Below, piece by piece: positions 11,389-24,115 of a DNA stretch of 64,000 bases (positions are counted from its first letter, which is position 1; every line of letters starts with the position of its first letter). Source of the stretch: Gelatoporia subvermispora B (Eukaryota > Basidiomycota > Agaricomycetes > Polyporales > Gelatoporiaceae); assembly GCA_000320605.2 (NCBI GenBank), contig KB445808.1, positions 372,001-436,000 of the forward strand, given 5' to 3'. The notes below the pieces were generated by a model that saw only the letters and a program-made list of their open reading frames with translations, ran no database searches and was not told the origin of the DNA. Made by a program: the position numbers and the translations under genes.

Positions 11389-13289
11389 CGTGGATTAGTG
11401 GCCGCGAGCTACAGAGCATGCCAATGAGCAGTGAGTTTCAAGTTCATGCAGGGACGGACGTGCCGTGACTGATCCGGCCCATTTCCAGCATTCGCCCCTT
11501 CCACATCTTGTAACTCTGCAACCGTCCATTTCTTGACATCGTCGCAACCGACAAATCTCGCCCCAACTACCCCTCTGATGATCTTGTACGATTTCACGAC
11601 AGTTCTATATCACCGGATATCCATTCATATCCTTACCACATTACATCGTTCCTCACTCTACAGTCGCACATCTCGAAGTATTGCCTTGGCGCCATTCCCC
11701 TCGTTTGTACTCGGCTTTTGGATGTAGGATATCTGTATGTCGAGGCTGTAATGTACATATATGCGTGTTTGTACTACTATGCAGTGTCTCCTTATTGTTC
11801 GCCAATGCTAGCATTTGGAATGCCATCCAACTCGTCAACTTAACGATGTCCTCATGCCAGCACAGGAACACGAGCACGAATACATAACCTATGGGTCCAA
11901 ATTGCTCACGAGCTACATAGGGCCCGGTGGATGATTATTGACGTCAGCGACACGCTACGCACAATACCGCTGTAGCAACAGACGTAGACAAAAAGCAGCA
12001 CAACAATTACCCACACCTGTATACGGACAAACACGATGCGGGTCGTTTATCGCAGTCCACAATGCATGCAATTCTTTGGTAAAGACACTCATTCCACGGC
12101 CGCTGTAGAATGGCCAGTCTAGATTAGGCTGGTTCTCCAGCCGGTGCTTCGGAAATGAGTACCAGGCTAATCGGAAGGCACGCTCGGCATGTAATTTCCC
12201 GTGTTACAGTCGAGTAGAATGCCGTAGCGGGATTACGGAAATTACGCACAGGTACAGGAGGTGTCCCATTGAATTGTTCCTGCCCCAGGGTCACCATGGT
12301 TTCGCAGCTCGCTGCGGCCGCATCGCATATTGAAATACGCATCACAGGAGCAGAGGTGAGTCGCAATCGAACGTAACAGGATAAGATCCGGTACCTCACT
12401 CAGAGGCTCTTCGAAACAAGACGACGGTGCTTAGGCCATGACCACATTCCGAGGACGAATGGTGACACAATCCCGTTGTTGATGGCGCCTGTCGGTACCG
12501 ATATATGCGACAAGACGGATATGTGACAAGTCTCAATCAATCGCACGAGTGACGAGCTTGCTCCAGAAGATCGCACTGTAGTCTCGCCCCCATCCGCACG
12601 TGCTGCCCGGCGCCCTCCGGTCGGAGATCGAAAATCTCCTGCGACGAGGTTATAGGAGGGTTGCGAGCACTGGTTTTTAGATCTCCGCTCGGCAGCCTCC
12701 GTGGCGCAGCCACCCTCCTATAACGTCTGGCTTGCGAGACTAATCGCACTGGTAGAATCGCTGTTGCAGCGGGGTACTTGCACCTGGGTGTGTGACGTAA
12801 TTGGTAAATATTTGTTCGCAGTGGCTGAAGCGCTGAACGTCCCACGGATACTGGTCTCAAGCGTTTATAATTCTCGAATTGGAGCAGAGCCGCGTGGTTT
12901 ATCTAGAGCGCCAACGTAGTGCTGAGGATTATTGTATTTGACACCGGGAATCAACTTCTGTGTCCTCCGATCGAGTTCATACATCCCTTGAAGGTGTGGA
13001 CACGAGGGTTACAGACTGCAGTCACGGTTGTGCCGAATCAACCAGAGTGGTCGCGTCAGAATGGAAGGAAGGAACCGAAATGTTAAGCTCAACGGATTCC
13101 ACTGGCGGAATTGACCTCTTCCTGATAACAAGGGTACGAGAAATGAGGCTCAGTAGCAGCAGATTGCCGCAGAAGCAGCAACAGGGGTGCGTGCAGTGGC
13201 ATGAGATGGAATATAATACCGACCGCCACTTCGTAGATAGCGTGGACTTCTCCGATATAGCCGAATCATTTTGGCGAGACGAGTCTAGC
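11389..13289. other. Intergenic, with a small inverted repeat
   Basis: I see no supported gene. The only structure noted is a short inverted repeat at 12649-12724. Open frames here are short, overlapping and without motifs. Confidence 0.4.
12649..12724. repeat. Short imperfect inverted repeat
   Basis: The left arm GTTATAGGAGGGTTGC (12649-12664) and right arm GCCACCCTCCTATAAC (12709-12724) pair with one mismatch across a loop of about 44 bases. This could be a remnant of a TIR element or chance. Confidence 0.4.
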
Positions 13290-15479
13290 ATCTTCCGTAG
13301 GCACCTGCGTAGCAGAACGCGGCAGAATCTTCAGGAGTGCTGTGAGGGTAGCGGCGAATGCATTACTCACGGTACCATCGCGTAGATACTCTGTGATAAT
13401 ATTCTGCAAGCGCTTCGAGTAGCCAAAGACATCCTGACATAGTCAAACATCATCAAGACGCAGAGGCCGGACGGCAGTTAAGTGGACGTACCCCAAGACC
13501 TCCTTGCTCAATGAACACCGCAGCATCGCCCAATTGCTCCGCGACCGCCAATGCGTGATCATAGCTGCCCGTCACGCTGAGCTACACATACAAGGGGTTC
13601 CGTTAGCATTAAGCAAGGCCTGATATGACAGCATGGTACACCTTCGAGCCTATCACGAGCACTGGATTGGCAGGCTGGTGATCCCATGGACCGAGATAGC
13701 GCTCTGTTGCGCGAGTCGGCCACATGTGACACAGATAGAATGCAGCGGGGAATGACCTTCCCACTGACATGGTGCGTAGCACCCACATTCGCTCCGCGTC
13801 AGCATTCTGGCGGAAATGAAGCATACGACTCACACAAAGGAGAGTCGTGGTGTACAGAGAGCACGTTGTTGATGATTTCTTCCTTGACAGCATTCAGGCT
13901 GCTAATATTGGTCAGGAATGGCTCCGCTTTGTCACCACAAATCGTAGGTGTCATCCAATTCTCAAAATCATGCGATTCGAGCTTGATAAGCTGCCACTGC
14001 AGGTTCACGACAAACTTGGAGAATCCTTGGGAGGTGGAAGTCTGCAGAGACAATCCCTGATACACAGAACTGGAAAAATCCCACACTGCTGGCTCTGATC
14101 TCAAGCCGCGGGCAAGGTCGTCTTCGAAGATCTGATGATCGGGATGTGCTTCGGACCTACGAACTTGCGACGTATGTGCAACGCGAGCAACCTGGAGTTT
14201 CAGTTGTTTGTGATTAGTGTTCTGTTTCTACCAGCGAAGGCAACCAGGAGATGACGCACTGCAAGGCCCTGGATTGCCTCTCTAAGAATGTCATTCTCGT
14301 TGCGATACCGCATTGCTGTCGGGCAGCCGGGGCCGTTTGGCTCGGCACACGCTACCGCGAACGACTTCAAGTTGTTATTGCTGGTAACAACGCGGTCGAG
14401 CCATGTCTATTCACTTTTTGGATGAGTAGCCTTTGTGACTGAAGGCACCCGATCCTACCGGAAAAGAAGACCGTTCTATATACTCGACAGGGTCGATCGG
14501 CTCATCAAGAACGATATGCCCGACTCGCTAGGTCAAAGATAAGGTGCATGTAATGAGACTTGGTGATCACATACATTTGGGAACACTTCGTCGGTGCAGG
14601 TCGTAGTCAGGTAACTGACGAACCCCTTGAAAATCGTAAGACTTACTCTGGATTAGATAGCTGCCAATGAGACTACCTTGGTATTGGCCCCAAAAGTTGA
14701 TCGGCACCCCGGGCCCATCCAGATAATCCGCTAAAGAGACAAGGTCCCTGACAGAAGCCGTGTGCCAGCATATTTGAGCAAATCGCCTGCTTCGTGCAAG
14801 CACCCTTTAGCGAAGCGTTCGTGCGTTTCGTAGTAGTGCGCTACTTCATCGCGGCCAGAAAGCTTGCTGCCCTCAGGTATCAGTTCCCTTGGATAGTAGG
14901 GATGGTGCGCTCGAAACGGCCTATTGCACAGTCAGAGAAAGGTCAGTATATTGGAGAAGGCTGCACTGACGATGAGCCAGGAGTGCCGCGCACACTCCAT
15001 GTGACGAGATCGTACATGCCACCTAGGCGGTCGCCCAGCATCCATATTTGGCCCGGGCCATACGGAATGTAGCCTGCGTGGACAATGAGATTCCCTTCTG
15101 GATAGGAAATTTGCTGGCATAGGGCCTCGGCTATTGTGCCCACCTGAATTGATGAAGATTACCCCCCTCCGCTCAGACCTTGCCTTGTATCTCATTACTG
15201 ATAGTGTGCCACTTCCTGCAGAAGCATTGTGCCAATCCAGAGGGATATCGTACTGTCCGCACTCGAAATCATCTTCGTACAGACACTTCATCCAATCAAT
15301 GTAGGGTCTGAGTGACTGGTGTTGAGGGCATCAGCAGGGTGGTGGGAATTGTGGTAGGGCCTGCATACAGGTCGAGAAACTTCATCGTCGTCCCAACTCC
15401 GCCACTTTGCTGAGCTAGTGCGCAGTAGAAGGCCGACGACGAGAACAATCAGTACAGGAATTCGTGAGCAACCCGACAT
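13290..15479 (-). pseudogene. Decayed secreted TAP-like alpha/beta hydrolase (peptidase S33 type)
   Basis: Start 15479 opens a signal-peptide-like sequence (IPVLIVLVVGLLL). A phase-0 intron leads to the family block FECGQYDIPLDW at 15260. Later pieces match the tripeptidyl-aminopeptidase-like family: YDLVTW.VRG (14990), VRDLVSLADYLDGPG (14720), RVGHIVLDEPIDP (14490) and ERYLGPW..ANPVLVIGS (13640-13700). Introns are still spliceable, including a 12-nt microexon near 14570-14583. Three defects argue for loss of function. The frame shifts at about 15140, next to the oxyanion region. One base is missing at about 14760, between KYAGT and the VRDLV block. The nucleophile motif, normally GxSxG, reads GQYQG at about 14690. 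Further misfit is seen at the C-terminus. A sequencing error could explain a single shift, not all of these. Confidence 0.7.
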
Positions 15480-15759
15480 TGCAGATCTGAAATTGGTTGA
15501 GGTCCTTGCTGCTCCCTATATGGCTCTCTGCGTTCACCACGCCTGTCATAGTTGTCAGTCGACCCGCGTCAAACATTCCAGCATGAATGGCACTTTCAAA
15601 TACGTCCGTCATTGTGCCCTGAGCATTCGTAGGGAGCCGCCGCCCAATGACGCACAAATATCTCGTAATGGAGTCTACAAAATATAGAAGATACACCTGG
15701 CGCTCTGTCAGTCAATCCTGTGAACATGAGATCATGTCATTTGGAGAAACAGACCTGCT

Positions 15760-16872
15760 CTACTCCTCCATATCAACGTTCTCATCGCTATCCTCCTTGT
15801 CACTTCTCCCGACCCCATCATCACCGCTGTCTCCGTCCTCATCGGCGCTCCCACTCTCGAAGAACGCGTCGTCTCCTAGGCCCTTCCCTCCTTTCGCCGC
15901 TGCGCCAGCTGCCTTGCCTTGGGATGCCCTCGCCTTTCCAGGCGTCGCATCGCCGCCCGCGACGCTCTTGCTCCGACCCTCTGGCTGCTCGTTCTCCGGC
16001 TCGGCGCTCATCTCCCCGCGGGCCATACACTGCCGGACCCACGCGCGCAGTTCTTCGCGCTGCACATCCGTATCTGCTTCGCCCTTATCCTTCGCCTTCT
16101 CTTTTTGCTTGTCCTTCTTCGTGCTCTGCTCTGGATTCCGGACTTCTGGAGGGAACAGGGAGATGTACTTCTTCGTCTTGGGGTAGTGCTACACATGCAT
16201 GAATTGGATATGCGTTTGAAATGGAGATGGAATGGGAAGATGTGGTTAGAACGGCTGGCATCAGTCGTGTGCTGGGCAGATGGCGTACTATTATGTAGTT
16301 CAGGTCCACCCGCAGCGCGAACAACTTCTCCTCAATCGCTTTGCGTTCTGCCGAGTCTCGTGTGCCGGATAGCTGTCGTTTCGTCTGTTTCAGTTTCCGT
16401 GTCACTTTCTGACGTTCTGAATGACATTGAAGTTGGGATAAGTATCAGGGAAGCACGCCATGGTAGGGAAACATACCGAAGAATTTTATTGCGTGATAAC
16501 GGACGGACATAGCTCGTTCTTTTTTTGCTTGCTCTGCGCGGGCAAGGTCGGCCTCGAGAGCCTTAGCCCTACGTTCTGTCTCAACGCGTACATCGGCCGC
16601 AAGCTTGTCCTGCACAGAACATTGGTCTCCCTGAGAGATATCTCGTGTAGCTTAACACGAACCTTTGCCAAAAGACGACGCGTCTGTCGCAAAGCAGCCT
16701 TCAACTTTTGCACTCCCGGCAGTGCCTGGTCTTCTTGGGCGTTCTGATCAGGACGAACATAAGGATGCTTCTGTTGCTTATGCCGCACGGATTTGCGGTT
16801 TAGGTTCCACGATTTTGTGGAGGATGAGGGACCTGCATTCGCCTCTTGTTCATGTGCGCGCGTCGGTGCCAT
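15760..16872 (-). CDS. EFG1: rRNA-processing protein EFG1
   Basis: Exons complement(16663-16872, 16477-16609, 16289-16416, 15760-16188) join in phase to 299 residues. The family core is clear: VQKLKAALRQTRRLLAK, then the exon 2/3 junction giving KFFERQKVTRKLKQTKRQL, then LNYII.HYPKTKKY across the third intron. The charged, mostly helical core is followed by a Lys/Glu/Asp-rich tail (residues about 190-299) ending DSDENVDMEE. Efg1 acts in the nucleolus in early 18S rRNA maturation within the small-subunit processome. Length is within the usual range. The start at 16872 gives a short basic, disordered leader ending in a conserved HKQQKHPYVRP-like region. Introns are 53, 60 and 100 nt. Confidence 0.9.
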
Positions 16873-17539
16873 GACAGTTTCCTGGACCTTTACCTGAAGA
16901 TAGTCGAGATGACCACGACCAGAAAGACCAGCTACAGGCGCCGTAAAAGGATAACCTTATAATTATGTCGATAAGGTGCTGTTAGTAAGGGTTTGTATGT
17001 TATCGGCACAAATGCGGCTTAATTTCCCCACACGCCAGGCTGATGGCCGGAGTCACACATCCTCTCCTCCGAGTATCCGTTTTATACCCTCGCATTCACC
17101 GAAGTACCGGCTAGGCCCTTAATATACATCTTCGAGACCATTCGTCTGGCGCGGACGCTCCAAACAGCAACGTGGACCTCTCTCAAGGCCGTGCACCAGC
17201 TCTAAGACCATACACGTCCTCCACACCATAACTACACACTCATCCGCAAGAGTAACGTCGAGGGACGAGTTTGGAGAGTCGTGAGAAGGGCTGGTCAGTG
17301 AGTACACAGCAGCTGGACGCATGGTCTTCACGTGAGTAGAAGGCAGACGCAGCAGCCCCGTAGGAAGTCTTCGGTCCTCTTCGGTCCCAATCTTCGCCCA
17401 CATTTCACCCGGACGAGTTTGTCTGCAATCTTTCGACCGTGCGCAGCCCTGAGAGGATTGCCACTGTTAAGATCGCGGGAGGGCAGTCAAATACACGGCT
17501 GTTTCCTTAGCTAGCGGCGGAAACAGCGGCCGCGCGCGG
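16873..17539. other. Divergent promoter region, EFG1 and RhoGEF
   Basis: This gap separates two divergently read genes and must hold both promoters. I see no further gene and no strong TATA box. Confidence 0.4.
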
Positions 17540-20500
17540 ATGAGCGACGACGGAGGCATTTCCCCAGAATACTACTCGCGATCAGCGGAAATGAGCGTTC
17601 TATCATCTCAATCGGACGACGTTGCTGTGGCCGTTTGCGAGCCTCGTTCCCGCCGCATGGGTCTTACCCGGCCGCCCACAGACTTCCGACTCTCAACCAG
17701 CACTACCACCGCTGACGGTTTCAGTCTGGCCTCGTCTCCAACCTTGTCTGTCACTCCCCCCGTGCCGCCACGATCACCCCTCAGGCCGTCAACGCGGCGC
17801 ACGTCAGAGGCGACTGTATCCTCCCTTGTCGTATCCGAGCTCGTGGTTACTCCACCCGCAACCGACTCCACCGACAGCGACATGCCTTTGTTACATTCCC
17901 GCAGCTTGAGCTCGTTCTCAGGTCTGCTGGACACGAATATACCGAAACAAGCTCGCAGCATGACACCTGGTCCTGACAAGCCGCTTCCGCCTAGTCCGCA
18001 TACGCCTCTATCATCCGTAGAGAACGACCGGCGGGATTCAAATTCTCGCGATACCCTGGAAGAAGATGACGAGCTTCATTCGTCGCCCCGCTCTTCCATT
18101 CTCCGTACCCCGGCAGTCGTGTCGAAGCGCACGCATGCCCTGCTCGAGCTTCTCTCTTCCGAGCGTTCATACGCATCCGATTTGGCGTTGATCAGAGACA
18201 TCCACATACCGCTCGCTTTAGGTTAGTGTCTGCATTGAAGAAGCGCGACCAACTGACTTACAGAGGTGATGGTTTCAAGGGCAACCCGCGCCGTTCCAAA
18301 CGTCAGTTGAGACCCCGCCATCCTCGTCTAGCTCGTCATCACGCACACTATCCACCGCATCAGATTCTTCAGGAGGTTCCAATGGTGCGCCATCGCTGCC
18401 GCCTATGACACGGGAAGACGTGCGCATCATCTTCAATAACGTTGCCGAACTCGCCGTCTTCGCCGATGGATTCTCAGAGAAGCTAGAAGAGGCGCTGGGA
18501 GGTGTGTTGGAGGGTGGTTCGGGGGAAGACCATGTTGGTACTCTTTTTCTGGAGGTTGTGAGTGGTCCTGTTCTTCACCTTTCGTACATGATCCCGTAAC
18601 CGCGCTACAGATACCCCAGCTAGAATCTCTCTATGAGGCTTACATCACCCGACATTCTACCGCACTCGAGCACTTGAACAATCTCCCACAGTCTCCCGCC
18701 CTCACGACGTATCTCACACAGACACGGACGCTGGCGTCAAGTCTCTCGCATGCGTGGGACCTGCCCTCGCTGCTCATTAAGCCTGTGCAGCGCCTGCTCA
18801 AGTATCCGCTGCTACTCGCTACGATCATTGAGGAAACGCCCAACACGCATGCTGATAAAGCAAACTTGCGCCGGGCGCGGGAGAAGATGGAGGAGGTCGC
18901 GCGCGGCGTGAATGAGGGCCGGCGGCGGCGCGAGGTCGTGAAGGAGGTGCTCACGGGTGGGTCGCCGGGCAGGCTGGCGAGCGAGCAGAAGCCGAAGAAG
19001 AAGGGGCTGAATATTGGAATCGCGGCGTCGGTGAGCCTTGGACGCATGAAGAGCATGCGCTCGGTCTCCGCAAAGGCGAAGGAGGGCGCGGAGGCGAGTC
19101 AAGAGGTGGACCAGGTCAAGAAGCTTGGAGAGGAGTTGCTGCAATCCGACATCTTCATCCGCACGTTCGCGAAGGGTGCGCTCGACTGGGCGAGCGAGGC
19201 GCACCGCGCCACGGAGCGGCTGCGGAACTGGGCAATGAGTTTTGGGCGGGTCATCTGGATGGGCACGCACAATGACTCGGAGGCGTTCGAGGCGTTCTTG
19301 GGCATGGTCCAAGTAGACTTGCCAAGGATCTGCGAGGAGACTACGCACATCATCAAGGACGAGCTACTCGTACAGCTCCAGAGGCTCGTGGAGTCTTCCC
19401 TTGCACCGTCGCGTCTCGTAGAGGCCATGCAAACACTTGAGCCCCTGCATGTCGGCTTGCTCAATTTGAATGTCTCCAAGTCGCGACCACCACCGCAGCT
19501 GCTCGAGGCTTCACAATCCTACATTGCCCTCCGCGGACAGCTTGCTTCAGAGCTGCCCCTATATCTTCCGCTGTTGTACCGCGGCCTCATGTTCGTTGTG
19601 CTCCGTTTTGCCCATGTGCAGGCCGAGTTCTTCGGGCGGATGTTCGACCATTGGAACCGTTTATGGGAGGCTCTGAAAGAGGAGGGCGAAACGAATGACG
19701 GAGCAGAGGCGACACTACAGGCATGGTGGCTTCGCTTTGGTCCCATAGCAGAATCCATATCCAACCTCACCCTCGTTCAACCACCAGAGAAGCTGATGGC
19801 ACAGTTCCGGACGCGACAGCGTCCGCGCCAGATTGATAGGCTGGATTCGCAAGCAACTGTCCGCCAGTCTGATAGACACACTCAAGTGGACCCGAGGGCG
19901 AATGTACGATCTTTCCACTCGGATACCACACTCGTTAATACTGGCTCGGCGGTCTCGAGCATCCTGTCGTCGCTGGATCCATCGGATAAGCGGCACGAGT
20001 CATCGGGCCCGCAGAAGCCCTCCTCGCCACCGGTGTCGAAGACAAAGAGCCGTAGCATGCACTCGTTCGACTACGGCCCGCACACACAACGCACGGTCGA
20101 ACGTAGGACATCACGCGAGAGCTTGCAGCTGCAGCCAAAGAAGCCATCGAGACCAAGAACCATCACACATAGGAGCATCGATGAGAATGCGCTGGAGAAC
20201 CTTGATCCGATACCCTCGCATTCAACATACCGCCAGGTCAAGAGCAGGCCCCTGTCGCCCCTATCATTGAAGAAGTCACAGTCGCAGGGGCGCTTGATGG
20301 ACATGCACGACAATTTCAGCATTAATAGCAGCACGCCGAGCCTCATCAGCATGTCCAGCACAACGACACGCGCCGACTCGTCCTCGGCGGATGACAGTAC
20401 GATCCGTGGTCGGACCACGCGCAAGCCCAGCCTCAGGCGCCGACTGACGGACAGTCTGCGTCCGAGCCCAACCTCGTCGACTTCGCGGCACCGGCGTTCG

Positions 20501-20872
20501 CCGTCGCTGCCGTCCATGAAGTCTCTCAACATCCTACCCAGCCCCACGCCATCGCCCAGTAAGTCAAGCTTCACAAGCGGGACGGCACACAGCGGGAAGT
20601 TGAGCTTCAGCGGTGGGCGGATCCCCGCCTTGTACTCGTGTCGCGTCATTCATCCGTGCGAGCCCCCGCCAGGGGTAGCGTATCGCGACGTGCCATTCAT
20701 GACACTCGTTGTCGACGACATCTACGACATCCTGCAGGAGGCGGGACATCCGTCGACGCACGCTGACCTGCCGCTGTACATGGACGAAGGCGAAGACTGT
20801 CTGCTCCTTGTGCGGAATGCCGAGGGCGACATTGGGTGGGCCCTCGCAAGCTTCATGGTACCCGTGGAGTAG
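17540..20872 (+). CDS. RhoGEF with DH and BAR domains and C-terminal SH3-like domain (Gef1/Tuba-like)
   Basis: Exons 17540-18221, 18280-18557 and 18611-20872 join in phase to 1073 residues. Residues 1-190 are disordered, Ser/Thr/Pro-rich. The DH domain spans about 193-430: it starts LLELLSSERSYASDLALIRD and includes LIKPVQRLLKYPLLL, the family's helix signature. A BAR-like helical region follows at about 489-685 (FIRTFAKGALDW, WNRLWEAL). A second disordered tract leads to an SH3-like end at about 993-1073 (YSCRVIHPC, DIGWALASFMVPVE). The DH-BAR order is that of fission yeast Gef1 and animal Tuba/DNMBP, which activate Cdc42 at curved membrane, so a role in polarity or septation is likely. There is no PH domain, as usual when BAR replaces it. 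The first intron uses a CAAG acceptor, the weakest junction of the model. A shorter paralogue lies at 28883-30848. Confidence 0.9.
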
Positions 20873-22505
20873 TATGATTTGTACGCTTAGGCTGTATATC
20901 TTTGTTCCAGGTTTGTTGAGGAGCGTCCGTATTGTGGGAGGAGATTCCTAGCATTTAGAGGGGTCGCGGACGTGCTATGTATTGGATGCTATACCACATG
21001 TTACCGTGTTGTACCAAAAGCAATGTTATACCAGTAGTAATACGGGAATTGATACCGGAGTTAAATGCACTTTCACCCTCAGCAATGCATTCATCGATAT
21101 CAGATGGAGCTCCGGTATAATCTGCGCTGGCCTCGAACTCACGGTGACCGCCAGCTGGCTTCACGCAAACCTTCTTTCGGAATATACAGTCTATCCTAAT
21201 CTTCCTGGAATCATTTCTTCGTGGACAATGACGCTTCGTCCGAAACCAGGATCTGTCTGTCAAACTACCACCGATCTTTGCGTCCCCGCGTGGCGGTGCA
21301 AAGTATGACTCAACCCCGCCTTTCCAACTTTCAGGAGATCAGTGATCACAAGACTGATGATCTTCTAAATGTCATGATCCCCTGATATTTCCATCTATAA
21401 GATGATTCTGACGCTCCAGTTCTGTGTTTCGTTAAATCAAAGAGAACAGAAGAGACCCAGTGAATAGATGCTCGAGGATGCGCGGAGATAACCAATGACT
21501 GCCAGAGACGCTACTAGTAAATAATGGATGGCACAATATGACTTGTCTTCGCACTTTCTGAGCACTTTCTGAGCACTGAGTCGGTCTCTATATGTAAAGT
21601 TCTGTATCATGGTCATACTTCATTAATAACAGCGTTGCGCTTTCAGCTGTCGTCGCGACTCGTGTCTCTGCCATGTTGTTAGATGTCATTATGCTCGTGA
21701 TTACCCTGTTCATGACATCGGAAAACTCACCAAGTATGATATATGACTATTGACTGCTCCCATGTAGAAGTACTATACACATCAGCAAAATCTCGAGTTA
21801 TTTTAACACATCTTATTCACCTTTTTGGGACTTAGCGGCGTCTTTCTGCTTCGTTAGCGCCCAATAAGTACCTCGAAAGGCAAATAAGACGTTATAAGTC
21901 AAATGGAGATTTTACTGATGCATCCACGCTGGACGTGTATGCGTTACGCTGATAGTGCCGGGAGAGACAGCGGACCGGAGTGGAGCATCAAGGTGTAACG
22001 ATTCCGAAGTGCTTCCAATACGCCGTGCTCTTATCGTGATAGAACAATCCCCCGACAAGAGATTCTCGGCCTGGAACCTGATTGTCATATATGCCCTGCC
22101 CACAATTTTCGCTATTCTCTTCCTTGGGCAGCATATATTGTGGACTCTCCGAGACTTCTTACCCCAACATGGTTTCAGAGTACAGGAGCCTATGGTAGCA
22201 GAAATATCCAGATCAGATATTCTCGTTATCTCTCAATCTATAGTTCATCATTTGATAGATCACGAGGAGCAGAAGTTTGAAATGACTTCGAAGATGAAAT
22301 GAAACATGCTCGGTATTCGCTAAGACTCCACTCAACGCGTGCATATAAATCTTTATCTCCATTGACATCCCCTAGGCATTCGCTATTCTGCACATATCCC
22401 ATATACAGTCAGTGTTGCAGTAGTCACTGCACACGTCGCTAATACTATGGCCTGCAAGGCTTTACTCCCAAACCGCAAGTACACCGATATACGCCCGAGG
22501 ATCTC
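20873..22505. other. Intergenic, nothing recognised
   Basis: This stretch is A/T-richer than its surroundings and has only short frames. It holds the RhoGEF 3' end and the upstream region of the next gene. Confidence 0.4.
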
Positions 22506-24115
22506 ATGTCAAATTCAGCTTTGAAGCAGCTATCTATGATGCAGAATTGTAGGTGTACCGAAGATCTGGCAGAACCCCGTACTCATTTGCTGAATCTACA
22601 GCTCTCTCGTACAATCGTACTGTGCTACAGCAATAACTGGTGCTATATTTTATACAGGCAAAAAGATGATGCGCTGATGTCTCGCTCATCCTAGCACTCG
22701 TGGCGTACGATCATATCACGACAGTTTCCCTTGAGAGTCGGTTAATCTGGGGGGAAAGCCTCAACAGGATTACTCTCCTGTATCATCTGAACCGCTGGAT
22801 GACTCTGCTGTACATCATTGCCCACTGGCTTCCCGCCGATACTGCTGTTGTAAGTCTCGAATCTTTCGTAATTCGAACCAACATGCTCAAAAACGCTGAT
22901 AAGGGGTACGTCTATGATGTTCTGCACGTTATGTGGACTGACCGAAAGAATGCCGCAGCTGCATTGCCGATTGGTACTTGTACGCCGTCCTAGAGTTGCT
23001 AATATATGTGCTCTTCGCAGGTGCGGCATCTACTTTGTGGAGTGCTCACTCTCGTTGAGGGTTTCGGATAGCATTTGCGAGCATCCGTGTGTATGCCTTG
23101 AGCCGTGGCAAGATGTGGGTTGCGCTTTCGGTACTAACCCTGAGCATGGTGCCGTTTGGCACAAATCTGGTGAAATCCATTCATATGTCATAGAAACGTA
23201 CTGAATATGGCGATTGATTTCAGTATGGCATTGCTCTTACCGAATATGTCACTGCGTCCGGGGGATGCGTTGAGGAATCGAAGACGACCTCAGAGATCAA
23301 TAACATGTAAATATGGTTCACCCCTCTGTTCCTTAAATTTTAGAATATGATGTTGAATGCCTTCATCAGACGTAGGCCTCCGCATCATCCTATCTTGTAA
23401 TTCGACGTGACTAGGTCTACCTAGTTGTCATCGTCACCCGTGTGGCCATTCTGGCGTCTGATGTGATTGTCCTTATAATTACATGGATGACGACGCTCGG
23501 AATGCGAAAAGCATCAAATCTTGCCGGTGTGAGAGTGTCGCTGGGGACACTGTTACTCCGGGACGGTATGTCCCGTGGCTGGATGCCGCCACTACACCAC
23601 TGATGGGCCGCACATACAGGGACCCTTTACTTCGTGTAGGTGTTTTCACCCACTGATCTTCTAATGTTCGTAACTAAATCATATCTCGCAGAATTATAAC
23701 AGCTTTGAGCGTACTACAGGTTGTCGGGTATCTGACCGACGTAGGAGCACCAACCTGTTCTCTGTATGCCAACTCACGTCTAGCCTTGCAGATATTTAAC
23801 TTCGCAGTGAACATCTTCTATATACCGTAAGCGCCGAAGCTTGCTGCACCTCGCAAAATGATCACGCCAAAATTTAGACTTGTCTCGGTCCTGATCTCAC
23901 ACTTCTTCCTCAATCTTCGCCAAGCCGCAAACAGCCCGCGTGATCAACTTCTCGGTACCGGGGCATCCTGGACCCGATCACACTCAATGACTCTGCGATT
24001 CGCGTCTTTCATGGTCGGCATGGGAGAACAGTTGGATGAAGGCCTGGGGCCGAGTGATGCAGGGTCGAATGAAGCGCTAGCCAGGGCAGATGATGTGGAA
24101 TTAGAACAGATCTAG
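22506..24115 (+). CDS. DUF6533-type multi-pass membrane protein (copy 2)
   Basis: The 5' part splices cleanly: 22506-22552, 22602-22639 and 22695-22849. This gives MSNSALKQL, then a first helix (LVQSYCATAITALVAYDH), then the hallmark ESRLIWG and an NRWMTLLYIIAHW helix. Further exons include a CIADWYLYAVLELLIYV helix (about 22968-23021), an IRVYALSRGKMWVALSVL block (about 23080-23150) and the final exon with LISHFFLNLRQ (about 23893-23925) and an acidic tail to the stop at 24115. Exon order and motifs match the 3.1-4.9 kb gene, so the two are paralogues. About six or seven helices are expected. Function is unknown. Internal splice sites from 22850 to 23850 were not all resolved, but I saw no frame-destroying defect. 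Confidence 0.75.

Noticed and set aside
15415..15696. Alternative upstream start for the hydrolase pseudogene
   Set aside because: The frame has no signal peptide. The start at 15479 gives a proper signal-like helix that leads in phase to the family block.
18812..19348. 178-residue minus-strand frame inside the RhoGEF
   Set aside because: It is a shadow of the GC-rich DH-BAR exon, is His/Leu/Arg-rich, and the plus-strand reading matches known domains.
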